Made by a program: the position numbers and the translations under genes | Origin: Pseudomonadota bacterium | Lineage (GTDB): Bacteria; Pseudomonadota; Alphaproteobacteria; Puniceispirillales; Puniceispirillaceae | DNA: 64,000 bases | NCBI GenBank assembly: GCA_027620495.1 | Contig: JAQCEA010000003.1 | Coordinates: 62,001 to 126,000 of the forward strand | Direction: 5' to 3' | Notes under the pieces: model-generated | What the model saw: only the letters and a program-made list of their open reading frames with translations | Told to the model about the DNA's origin: nothing | Databases searched by the model: none | In this document: piece after piece, positions 1 to 7,154 of the stretch | Position numbering within the stretch: the stretch's first letter is position 1 | Layout: each line of letters starts with the position of its first letter

Positions 1-981
1 GTTGGTGCCTCGGCTGGTGATGTATGTCAGGCGTTTTTGCTGGGGGCTGAAGCCAGTTGCCGTATTGGTATGGTGTTGGGGCGGCGGCATTATGACGCTG
101 GCTTTCACCAAACTGCAACTTCTGGTTGTTTTGGTGCCACTGTTGCCGTGGCCCGTTTATATGGGCTGGACAGGTCAGCTCTATCAGCCGCATTGGGGCT
201 TGCCAGCACCCGCGCATCTGGCCTGAAATCGCAATTTGGGACCATGGGAAAGCCCTATAATGCTGGCATCGCGGCGGCCAATGCGATAGAGGCTTGCGGG
301 CTGGCGCGGCGCGGCTTTACCTCGGCGCTAGATGGGCTGGGTGGGCCGCAAGGGTTTGTGCCTGCCCATCATCCACAACATGATTCATCTGAGGCGATAT
401 TGCCAGAGGGATCAAAGACATCATTTATGTTTGCGGATGTGCGTCATAAATTACATGCTTGCTGTCATGGCACGCATGCGATGATCGAAGGCTTGCGCAA
501 CCTTGTGGCGGCGCATGATATAACCGCCCAAAATCTGGCCGCGCTCAGCATCAGGGTTAATCCACGCTGGTTGAAAGTATGCGATATAAAAGCCCCTCGC
601 ACCGGGCTTGAAGTGAAATTCAGCTATGTGTTTCTGGCGGCGATGGTGTTGCATCATATCGATACCGCGGCCTATCAAAGCTATGATGATTCGATGTGCG
701 GCGATGCCGGGCTTATTGCCACCGCCAGCAAAATAAAGGTGATTGGCGATGAAGCCATCAGTGATGGTGCGGTAAGTTTATCTGCCAATACCCAAGCTGG
801 GTCGCATCACACAACCGATTTTGATTTGATGGCCCCCATTGACCTTGCGGTTCTTGGGCCGCGTCTTGTGGCAAAGGCGGCGGTTCTTATCGGGGCGGCG
901 CGGGCAGAAAAAATCTGGGAAAGCATGAATGATCTTGATAGCATGCCAGCCGCGCATCTGGCGCACTATCTGCAGGCCTAA
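1..981 (+). CDS. MmgE/PrpD family protein (5' end outside window)
   Basis: The reading frame is open from the first base, so the gene starts upstream; about 326 C-terminal residues of a family usually near 450 are present. MmgE/PrpD proteins include 2-methylcitrate dehydratase and cis-aconitate decarboxylase. Visible family landmarks are GTMGKPYNAG, with the conserved Lys, and the HKLHACCHGTH stretch with Lys, Cys and His. The next three genes encode a MaoC/FAS1-like hydratase, a CitE-like lyase and a class III CoA-transferase. That is the composition of known itaconate-degradation clusters, which often carry an MmgE/PrpD member. I therefore infer a role with a C5/C6 di- or tricarboxylate, but the exact substrate cannot be read from the sequence. 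Confidence 0.88.
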   Translation, partial: VGASAGDVCQAFLLGAEASCRIGMVLGRRHYDAGFHQTATSGCFGATVAVARLYGLDRSALSAALGLASTRASGLKSQFGTMGKPYNAGIAAANAIEACGLARRGFTSALDGLGGPQGFVPAHHPQHDSSEAILPEGSKTSFMFADVRHKLHACCHGTHAMIEGLRNLVAAHDITAQNLAALSIRVNPRWLKVCDIKAPRTGLEVKFSYVFLAAMVLHHIDTAAYQSYDDSMCGDAGLIATASKIKVIGDEAISDGAVSLSANTQAGSHHTTDFDLMAPIDLAVLGPRLVAKAAVLIGAARAEKIWESMNDLDSMPAAHLAHYLQA

Positions 982-1026
982 CAGACCATAAAATTTGACA
1001 AGATCGTGATGAAAAAGGAACAGGTA

Positions 1027-1845
1027 ATGGATTTTTCCAGTTGGATTGGCAATAGCGTAACCAGACATGACACCATAACCGCGCGCATGGTTGATCATTT
1101 CAAAGACAGTTTGGCACCGCATTGTTTTGCTGGCCAGCCAGTGCCGCCGGGGCTGTTTTGGTGTTTGGCACCTGATGTGGTGGCGGCCGATCAGCTGGGC
1201 GGTGATGGGCATCCAAAGCTGGGCGGATTTTTGCCGGAAATTCCCTATGAAAGGCGGATGTGGGCTGGCGGATGGCTGGAATTTCATGGCCAGTTTGCGA
1301 TTGGTGATGAGGTGCAAAAGACCAGCCGGATTGACGATATTACCTTTAAATCTGGGCGTAGTGGCAATCTTTGCTTTGTTGCGGTTATGCATGAATTTTC
1401 GGTGGCGGGCCGCCTGATTTTGCGTGAACGTCACGATGTTGTTTACCGCGAGGTTGTGACACCGGCATCACCGCAACCGGCACCAGCCGAACCGCCAGCC
1501 CCAGCGCATCGGTGGCATGTTGATGCCAATCCGGTGATGTTGTTTCGCTATTCAGCGCTGACGTTTAATGGCCATAGAATCCATTATGACTTGCCGTATT
1601 CGACAAATGTTGAAGGGCATGGCGGTCTGTTGGTTCATGGCCCCTTGCAGGCGACATTGATGCTTAATCTGGCCTGCCAGATTAATGGAAAACAACCGCA
1701 AAAAATGGCCTATCGCGGGGTTAGCCCGCTGGTGTGTGGTGACCCGATTATGGTCGATGCCAACCCGGCAGATGCTGGTGGGCTAGCCTGTTGTGTGCGG
1801 GCGGCAAATGGCACCGTAACGATGACAGCCGAGGTCACGCTCTAG
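1027..1845 (+). CDS. FAS1-like/MaoC-type acyl-CoA hydratase (itaconyl- or mesaconyl-CoA hydratase-like)
   Basis: A 272-residue protein of the FAS1-like dehydratase family, the double-hotdog group that includes itaconyl-CoA hydratase and mesaconyl-C4-CoA hydratase. The N-terminal half carries PPGLFWCLAPDV and PYERRMWAGG. The C-terminal half carries the typical YSALTFNGHRIHYD motif with hydratase His and Asp. ATG 1027 is preferred over the upstream GTG at 1006 because AAGGAACAGG lies at the right distance before it. The lyase gene follows 29 bases later. Predicted reaction: reversible hydration of a C5 enoyl-CoA to citramalyl-CoA or methylmalyl-CoA. Itaconyl versus mesaconyl specificity is undecided. 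Confidence 0.82.
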   Translation: MDFSSWIGNSVTRHDTITARMVDHFKDSLAPHCFAGQPVPPGLFWCLAPDVVAADQLGGDGHPKLGGFLPEIPYERRMWAGGWLEFHGQFAIGDEVQKTSRIDDITFKSGRSGNLCFVAVMHEFSVAGRLILRERHDVVYREVVTPASPQPAPAEPPAPAHRWHVDANPVMLFRYSALTFNGHRIHYDLPYSTNVEGHGGLLVHGPLQATLMLNLACQINGKQPQKMAYRGVSPLVCGDPIMVDANPADAGGLACCVRAANGTVTMTAEVTL

Positions 1846-1874
1846 GGCGATCTGTTGGCCAAAGGATAGTTGAT

Positions 1875-2690
1875 ATGACGGCTTTAAACCCACCTAAATT
1901 GCCATTATTCGTACCCGGCCACCGGGCTGATATTGCCCCAAAAGCCGCGGCGAGTGGCGCTGATATGGTGATTATTGATCTTGAAGATGCGGTGGCTGAA
2001 CCCGACAAGCAGGCGGCACGTGCGCAGTTGATCAACTGTGCGCCATTATCGGTACCGATTTCGGTTCGTATCAATGGTTCGGATTCGCCATGGTTTGCCG
2101 CCGATCTTGATGCGGTGAAATCCAGCCCGGCCGAAATGGTGGTGTTGCCAAAAGCCGAAAGTGCCGATGATTTAGACCGGGTGCGGAATTCGCTGGGGCC
2201 AGATATGCCAATTTTACCAATCATTGAAACCGCCCGCGGGCTTGATAAGGTGGCGGCGTTGCTGGCGCATCCAGCGGTGCCGGTATGTGCCTTTGGTCAT
2301 CTTGATTTTTCACTTGATATTGGTGCCGCGCCGACATGGGAAAATCTGCTGTTTGTGCGCAGCCAATTGGTGTTGCAATCACGCTTGGCGGGGACGGCCC
2401 CGCCATTGGACGGTGTGACGGTGTCGTTTGATGATGCCGATATTGTCGCCACCGAGGCCCGGCGGGCACGTGATTTGGGGTTTGGCGGTAAATTGCTGAT
2501 TCACCCGCAGCAAGTGGCACCAGCCCAAGGTGTATTCCAACCAAGCCAAGAAGATTATGACTGGGCATTATCGGTTTTGGCGGCGGTCGCTGATAGCCAT
2601 TCAGCCGTCAAGCTTGATGGGGCGATGATCGATATGCCGGTGATCAAACGGGCCGAACGGATCAAACAGGATTTTGAAGCATTAGCATAA
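1875..2690 (+). CDS. HpcH/HpaI (CitE-like) acyl-CoA lyase
   Basis: A 271-residue TIM-barrel protein of the HpcH/HpaI aldolase/citrate-lyase beta family. Motifs include LFVPGHR near the start, DLEDAVAE (acidic Mg ligands), RING in the fourth segment, LPKAES, PIIETARG and a C-terminal KLLIHPQQV. These match malyl-/citramalyl-CoA lyases that split the C-C bond to acetyl-CoA plus pyruvate or glyoxylate. ATG 1875 has AAAGGATAG in front; longer in-frame starts overlap the hydratase gene and lack a site. Position between hydratase and CoA-transferase favours (S)-citramalyl-CoA as substrate, which is inference. Confidence 0.87.
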   Translation: MTALNPPKLPLFVPGHRADIAPKAAASGADMVIIDLEDAVAEPDKQAARAQLINCAPLSVPISVRINGSDSPWFAADLDAVKSSPAEMVVLPKAESADDLDRVRNSLGPDMPILPIIETARGLDKVAALLAHPAVPVCAFGHLDFSLDIGAAPTWENLLFVRSQLVLQSRLAGTAPPLDGVTVSFDDADIVATEARRARDLGFGGKLLIHPQQVAPAQGVFQPSQEDYDWALSVLAAVADSHSAVKLDGAMIDMPVIKRAERIKQDFEALA

Positions 2691-2739
2691 TGCGGCGTGC
2701 CAAAGATGGCAGGCACGCACAACAGCAAGGAGAGGTTTT

Positions 2740-3876
2740 ATGAGCGCGATCACGGGTGCGGATGATCTGCAGGGGTTGTTGGTGATTTCGCTGGAACAAG
2801 CGGTGGCGGCGCCCTATGCGGCGGGCCGGTTGGCTGATGCGGGGGCGCGGGTGATTAAGGTAGAGCGCCCCGAAGGTGATTTTGCCCGCGGCTATGATCA
2901 AGATGCCAAGGGGCATAGTTCCTATTTTGTATGGCTGAACCGCGGCAAAGAATCTGTGGCGCTGAATTTGAAACAGGCGGAAGATTTACAGATTCTAAAA
3001 AACATGATCAGCAAGGCTGATATTTTTATCCAAAATTTGATGCCGGGGGCGCTTGAAAGACTAGGTATTTCAACTGCTGATTTGCGCGCCGCTGACCCGC
3101 GTTTAATCACCTGTGATATCAGTGGCTATGGGTCTGATGGCCCGTTTCAACAGATGAAAGCCTATGATTTTCTGGTGCAGGCCGAGGTTGGGCTTGCCGA
3201 AATTACCGGCGCCCCAGAACAGCCGGGCCGCGTTGGCGTTTCAATTTGTGATATCGCCGCTGGCATGACCGCGCATCAGGCCATCTTGCAAGCGCTGTAT
3301 GCGCGCAGCCGCAACGGACAAGGCCGCGGGATCGAAGTGTCACTGTTTCATGCGCTGGCTGACTGGATGAATGTGCCCTATATCCAGAGCCAGTATGGCG
3401 GGCGTGAAATTCGCCGTCCCGGCCTGCATCACCCGACAATTGCCCCCTATGGGGCGTATCAATGCGTTGATGGGCGGCAATTGCTATTGTCGATTCAAAA
3501 TGAACGTGAATGGCACCGTTTGTGCAGTGATGTTTTGGAACAGCCAGATTTGCCCAAAAATCCAAAATTTAGTTCAAATGTGAACCGGGTGGCAAACCGG
3601 ACAGAACTAGACGCCATTTTAAACGCGGTATTTGGCGGCGATCCCATTGATAGGGTAGCGGCAAAATTGCAGGCGGCGCAAATTGCCTTTGGTCGGCTCA
3701 ACGGTATGGATGAATTTGCCAAGCACCCGCAAAACCGCTTTGTATCGGTGCGGACTTCGGGCGGTGAGATGCAGATATTGGCGCCGGGGGCGGTGGTCAA
3801 TGGTATGGTCTCACCGCTTGGCGATGTGCCTGATTTGGGCGCAAATAGTACCGCCATACGTGAAGAATTCGCCTAA
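2740..3876 (+). CDS. CaiB/BaiF family (class III) CoA-transferase
   Basis: A 378-residue class III CoA-transferase. The N-terminus has the typical LEQAVAAPYAAGRLADAGA and VIKVERPEGD signatures. LNRGKESVALNLK follows, then YDFLVQAEVGL with the Asp of this family that forms the acyl intermediate, and later GRGIEVSLFHALADWM. A strong ribosome site, AAGGAGAGG, precedes the ATG. Members move CoA between carboxylates, for example succinyl-CoA to itaconate or mesaconyl-CoA C1 to C4. It is the last gene of the plus-strand set starting before the window. An imperfect inverted repeat (3865-3875 with 3914-3924) spans its stop codon; it has no T-run and is not called a terminator. Confidence 0.87.
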   Translation: MSAITGADDLQGLLVISLEQAVAAPYAAGRLADAGARVIKVERPEGDFARGYDQDAKGHSSYFVWLNRGKESVALNLKQAEDLQILKNMISKADIFIQNLMPGALERLGISTADLRAADPRLITCDISGYGSDGPFQQMKAYDFLVQAEVGLAEITGAPEQPGRVGVSICDIAAGMTAHQAILQALYARSRNGQGRGIEVSLFHALADWMNVPYIQSQYGGREIRRPGLHHPTIAPYGAYQCVDGRQLLLSIQNEREWHRLCSDVLEQPDLPKNPKFSSNVNRVANRTELDAILNAVFGGDPIDRVAAKLQAAQIAFGRLNGMDEFAKHPQNRFVSVRTSGGEMQILAPGAVVNGMVSPLGDVPDLGANSTAIREEFA

Positions 3877-4133
3877 TTCGCGTAGCTTAAGTAAGAAATA
3901 TGCGTGGACGGCCTAGGCGAGTTCAGCCTGAAATTCTTTGATGCCCTGTATATACATACAACTAGAGGGATTAGATTGCTGTAAGTGTTGCAATCCACGG
4001 TTGTTTGACTGAAAAAATGACCGATATTACTGTGCCTTTAGATTTGCCAATGAAAATAAACAGCAATACGCGATTGGTTGCATGGGGTAGGTGATGTTTT
4101 GTCAAAACCTGTCGCACACCATGGAGATTTGCA

Positions 4134-4448
4134 ATGCAAAATACCCAGTTACAGGTCTCATATTATGTAAATGCAGATGGCAGTGAATGGCTCGCTATCA
4201 GCGACGATCATCCACGTTTCGCGTTGCGCGATAAATCTGAAATTGATCTTGAGCGGCAAGTCCAGCGCGCCTTGTCGTTTTACGCAGAAAATAGAGACGA
4301 AATTGAAAGAAAAGTTGCGCGTCGGCGTGCCTCCTATGCTGATTGGCAAAATTCTTCACAGATTGTCTTTAGTGGTTTTTCAGAGAAGAATCAGAAAGTT
4401 GCTTCGCTTGATTATTTGAATATGACCGCCACAAATGGCTTATCATAG
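4134..4448 (+). CDS. Unrecognised small protein, weakly HicB/DUF1902-like
   Basis: A 104-residue protein preceded by GGAGA with good spacing to its ATG. The N-terminal 50 residues read as a small alpha/beta domain (VSYYVNADGSEWLAISDD, then a helix with ALSFYAENRDEIE). This loosely recalls HicB or DUF1902 antitoxin-like folds, but the resemblance is by eye only and no toxin partner is intact next door. A basic stretch KVARRRASYADW follows. It stands alone in a low-content gap between the CoA-transferase gene and the convergent LysR gene. Confidence 0.5.
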   Translation: MQNTQLQVSYYVNADGSEWLAISDDHPRFALRDKSEIDLERQVQRALSFYAENRDEIERKVARRRASYADWQNSSQIVFSGFSEKNQKVASLDYLNMTATNGLS

Positions 4449-4644
4449 CATTCGCCCAGAGCAGTTACAGCATCTTTCAATGTTTGGATTTGAGACAGTT
4501 TCTGAAAAATGATGAATTTCTATGTGTTCATAGTTTTAGTCGCGGCACCGAAATTATACAAAAATCAAATCCAATGATTTGGTTTGATGACCCGTTAGAA
4601 GCCGATCAATTGAAATAGGTTTCGTTCTTGCGGGCGCAGAGCCG
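4449..4644 (+). other. Gap with degenerate-looking reading frames, no intact gene
   Basis: An ATG at 4435 opens a 25-codon frame overlapping the previous gene and stops at 4512. The frame one base over is open from about 4396 to a TAG at 4616-4618, and ends in a well-formed peptide with FSRGTEIIQKS and WFDDPLEADQ, but it has no good start. The pattern would fit a small gene broken by a frameshift after the 104-residue protein gene. Chance is also possible at this length. Confidence 0.25.
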
Positions 4645-5568
4645 TTAGGTGGAAGACTCAGAAAAATTTTCTGGAAGTGCGGCACCAGAAAACCGGCCAT
4701 TGGCAACCGCACCAAGCAAGGTTTTATACACAGCGTCAATCACATGGCGCTTGGCGCTATCTCCGCGATAGGCAAGGCCAAGCTGGCGTGTTGGTGACTC
4801 ATCGCCAAGGCTTATATGTCTGATGGGTAGCGGGTTCATGTTGCGTACACATCTTTGCGGGACAATTGATACGCCAAGATTGGCCATAACCATACTGGAA
4901 ATCGCCTCTAGATCTTCAAGCTCCATATTGTCCTGAACCGCGATGTTATGTTTTTGCAGCCAAGCTTCGACCATCTGGCCAACAATCGCATTTCGGTCAA
5001 ACCGGATAAAGGGATAATGTGTCAGCAGAAAAAGTGGGTCATCACTTGTTGTTTGTGGCGGGGCTAAAATTTCCAGCGGTTCAGTGGCAATGTCAAGAAA
5101 TTCAAAGCCACGAGGCAGAATGGTCGGCCGGGTAATAATCGCCGCATCAATCTGCCGCCGTTCAATTTGTTGCAATAATGCGGCCGATAGCCCCGGTTGA
5201 ATCACAACATGAAGCTGGCTGAAATTTTGTTTCAGATGTGACACCGCCAATGGCACCAAGCCGGTTAATGTTGTTGGCACCGCGCCCAATCCGATGTCGC
5301 TGTCAAAATCAGCCCCATCAATAATTTCGGTAAGCATGTGATCATAGGCATGGATAACGGCCTCGGCTTTGGCGGCAAATGCATGACCGAGCGGGGTGAG
5401 TTGAGGGCTGCGCGGGCGCCGGTCAAAAAGTGTAACATTCCAGCTTGATTCCAGCGCCTTCATTTGCTGGCTTACCGCGGCATGTGTGATCAAAACGGCA
5501 TCGCCAGCGGCGCTGAATGAGCCATGATCGCGCACCGCCAGCAACGTGCGTAAATGCCGGATAGACAT
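4645..5568 (-). CDS. LysR-family transcriptional regulator
   Basis: A 307-residue LysR-type regulator. The N-terminal winged helix-turn-helix reads MSIRHLRTLLAVRDHGSFSA, followed by HAAVSQQMKALE and LFDRR. The remaining two thirds form the periplasmic-binding-like effector domain. It is divergent from the succinate dehydrogenase/fumarase operon and separated from it by 171 bases containing a palindrome of LysR type, so control of that operon is the simplest inference. It might also act on the itaconate-like genes on its other side. The effector is unknown; a C4 or C5 dicarboxylate would fit the context. Confidence 0.9.
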   Translation of the reverse strand: MSIRHLRTLLAVRDHGSFSAAGDAVLITHAAVSQQMKALESSWNVTLFDRRPRSPQLTPLGHAFAAKAEAVIHAYDHMLTEIIDGADFDSDIGLGAVPTTLTGLVPLAVSHLKQNFSQLHVVIQPGLSAALLQQIERRQIDAAIITRPTILPRGFEFLDIATEPLEILAPPQTTSDDPLFLLTHYPFIRFDRNAIVGQMVEAWLQKHNIAVQDNMELEDLEAISSMVMANLGVSIVPQRCVRNMNPLPIRHISLGDESPTRQLGLAYRGDSAKRHVIDAVYKTLLGAVANGRFSGAALPENFSESST

Positions 5569-5655
5569 AACAATCCCCTGTTTTATGTCGGCACCTGCCC
5601 CCGTGCCGAAAAAGCCAAAAGAGAGAACAGGCCGACTGTATAAACATAATAATAA

Positions 5656-5672
5656 CTTACATAAAATATAAG
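5656..5672. promoter_or_regulatory. Candidate LysR operator
   Basis: CTTACATAAAATATAAG is an interrupted palindrome (arms CTTA and TAAG, inner AT/AT, one mismatched pair) containing the T-N11-A layout of LysR binding sites. It lies 84 bases upstream of the iron-sulfur subunit start and 88 bases upstream of the divergent lysR start, where an autoregulatory and activating site is expected. Confidence 0.4.
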
Positions 5673-5739
5673 ATTTATTTTCTTTTTGTTAGATAAATTA
5701 TCGATATACTTGGGTCTCACATTAGCTAAAGGTGACAAA

Positions 5740-6468
5740 GTGTCTGAAACCGGGGAATTTTTACAGGTGTCGATCTGGCGCGAACAGGATGGTAATGGCC
5801 ATTTTGAATCCTTTCAGGTGCCGCGCCGAGACAATCAGACCATTCTTGATGTGGTGGCATGGGTCCAGCAACAGGCGGATCCCACCTTGTCGTATCGTTT
5901 TGCCTGTCGTGTTGGCATGTGCGGGTCATGTGCAATGATGGTAAACGGGGCACCGCGCTGGACCTGCCGGACGCATGTACAAAAAGTTGCCGATGATAAC
6001 CGGCTGGAAATTGCGCCTTTGCGCAACCTGCCGGTGATTAAGGATTTGGCTGTTGATATGGATCCGTTTTTTGATAAATGGGTGGCGGCCGAGGCGGTGT
6101 TCGAACCAAGCCAGACACGCGATGATCCGATGCCACCAATCAACCCTCAAGACCCCATGCGCATTGCCGCCAGTGATGCCATTGAATGTATCAATTGTGC
6201 GGTTTGTTATGCGGCTTGTGATGTGGTTGCGGCGAACCCGGATTATTTGGGCCCGGCGGCATTGAACCGGGCGTGGAGTTTGGTCAATGACAGCCGCGAT
6301 GATGGCCAAGATGCAAGGCTAAAAGCGGTATCTGGTGGCGGCGGGTGTCACAATTGCCATGTGCAACAAGGCTGTGCGCGCTATTGCCCGAATGAGTTAA
6401 ATCCAACCTTGTCTATTTCGGGTCTGAAACGGGCGACAGCGAAATCACTTTTGGGGTGGGGGCAATAA
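5740..6468 (+). CDS. Succinate dehydrogenase/fumarate reductase iron-sulfur subunit
   Basis: A 242-residue electron-transfer subunit. An N-terminal plant-type ferredoxin domain carries CRVGMCGSC plus a later Cys (TCRTH) for the [2Fe-2S] cluster. The C-terminal domain carries CINCAVCYAAC for [4Fe-4S] and CHNCHVQQGCARYCP for the third cluster. GTG 5740 is chosen because AAAGGTGA precedes it; an upstream TTG at 5686 has no site. It is the first gene of an operon B-C-D-A-fumarase. Most proteobacterial succinate dehydrogenases have C-D-A-B, so this is a distinct enzyme type, either succinate oxidising or fumarate reducing. Confidence 0.9.
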   Translation: MSETGEFLQVSIWREQDGNGHFESFQVPRRDNQTILDVVAWVQQQADPTLSYRFACRVGMCGSCAMMVNGAPRWTCRTHVQKVADDNRLEIAPLRNLPVIKDLAVDMDPFFDKWVAAEAVFEPSQTRDDPMPPINPQDPMRIAASDAIECINCAVCYAACDVVAANPDYLGPAALNRAWSLVNDSRDDGQDARLKAVSGGGGCHNCHVQQGCARYCPNELNPTLSISGLKRATAKSLLGWGQ

Positions 6469-6813
6469 ATGTTGAACCTGCATCTATATATGGCGCAACG
6501 TCTAACCGCGCTGATCATGGCGCCGCTAGTGATTGGTCATCTGGCGGTGATGATTTATGCGGTTCAGGGCGGGTTGAGTGTCGCAGAAATTCTGGCCCGG
6601 ACCCAAGGGTCACTGGCGTGGTTTTTATTTTATGGCAGTTTTGTTCTTGCGGTATCAATCCATGCGGCCATTGGCATGCGGGTGATCATGTTTGAATGGC
6701 TTGGGATCAAAGGCACGCTGCTGTCTTTGATCAGCTGGGGGGTATGCCTGTTGCTTTTGATGCTTGGTGGGCGCGCTGTTTGGGCCGTAACATTTGCCGG
6801 AGCTGGCGCATGA
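6469..6813 (+). CDS. Succinate dehydrogenase/fumarate reductase membrane anchor subunit (SdhC-like)
   Basis: A 114-residue membrane protein with three hydrophobic segments: LIMAPLVIGHLAVMIYAV, WFLFYGSFVLAVSIHAAIG and LLSLISWGVCLLLLMLGG. Histidines inside the first two segments (GHLAV and SIHAAIGMR) are placed like the haem or quinone-site histidines of cytochrome b anchor subunits. Its ATG follows the stop of the iron-sulfur gene directly, and its own stop overlaps the next start as ATGA, indicating translational coupling. Confidence 0.8.
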   Translation: MLNLHLYMAQRLTALIMAPLVIGHLAVMIYAVQGGLSVAEILARTQGSLAWFLFYGSFVLAVSIHAAIGMRVIMFEWLGIKGTLLSLISWGVCLLLLMLGGRAVWAVTFAGAGA

Positions 6814-7151
6814 TCCGCCCGCATCGTACACATGCGCTTTGGTATGCCTTTATCTTGCACCGGGTGTCGGGTATCGTATTGGCGTTATTTTTGCCGCTGC
6901 ATTTTTACATGCTGTCTTTGGCATTGACCGACCCAGCCCAACTTGACGGATTTTTGGTTTTTGCTGATTTATTAATCGTAAAATGCGCAGAATTCGCTTT
7001 GGTGTTTTTGCTGGCCGTTCATATGTTTGGTGGTTTGCGGTTGATGGCGCTGGAATTTTTGCCATGGAGTCCGCGCCAGAAAACATTTGCCGCAAGCGCG
7101 GTGGCGCTGGCATTTTTGATCTCAACAAGCTTTTTTCTGCAGGCGATGTAA
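6810..7151 (+). CDS. Succinate dehydrogenase/fumarate reductase second membrane anchor (SdhC/D cytochrome b type)
   Basis: A 113-residue membrane protein with the cytochrome-b signature HRVSGIVLALFLPLHFY in segment one, a second segment around FALVFLLAVHMFGGLRL and a third near the C-terminus. His residues in HRVSG, LPLHF and AVHMFGG are the probable haem/quinone ligands. ATG 6810 overlaps the previous stop; a longer in-frame start lies deep inside the preceding gene and is unlikely. The flavoprotein gene starts 3 bases after the stop. Confidence 0.8.
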   Translation: MIRPHRTHALWYAFILHRVSGIVLALFLPLHFYMLSLALTDPAQLDGFLVFADLLIVKCAEFALVFLLAVHMFGGLRLMALEFLPWSPRQKTFAASAVALAFLISTSFFLQAM

Positions 7152-7154
7152 CCG

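Noticed and set aside
778-1434. 218-codon minus-strand open frame
   Set aside because: It lies antisense to the MmgE/PrpD and hydratase genes, both with clear family motifs; its product has no recognisable features.
3865-3924. Inverted repeat around the CoA-transferase stop as a terminator
   Set aside because: The arms match with one mismatch but are separated by 38 bases and there is no T-run.
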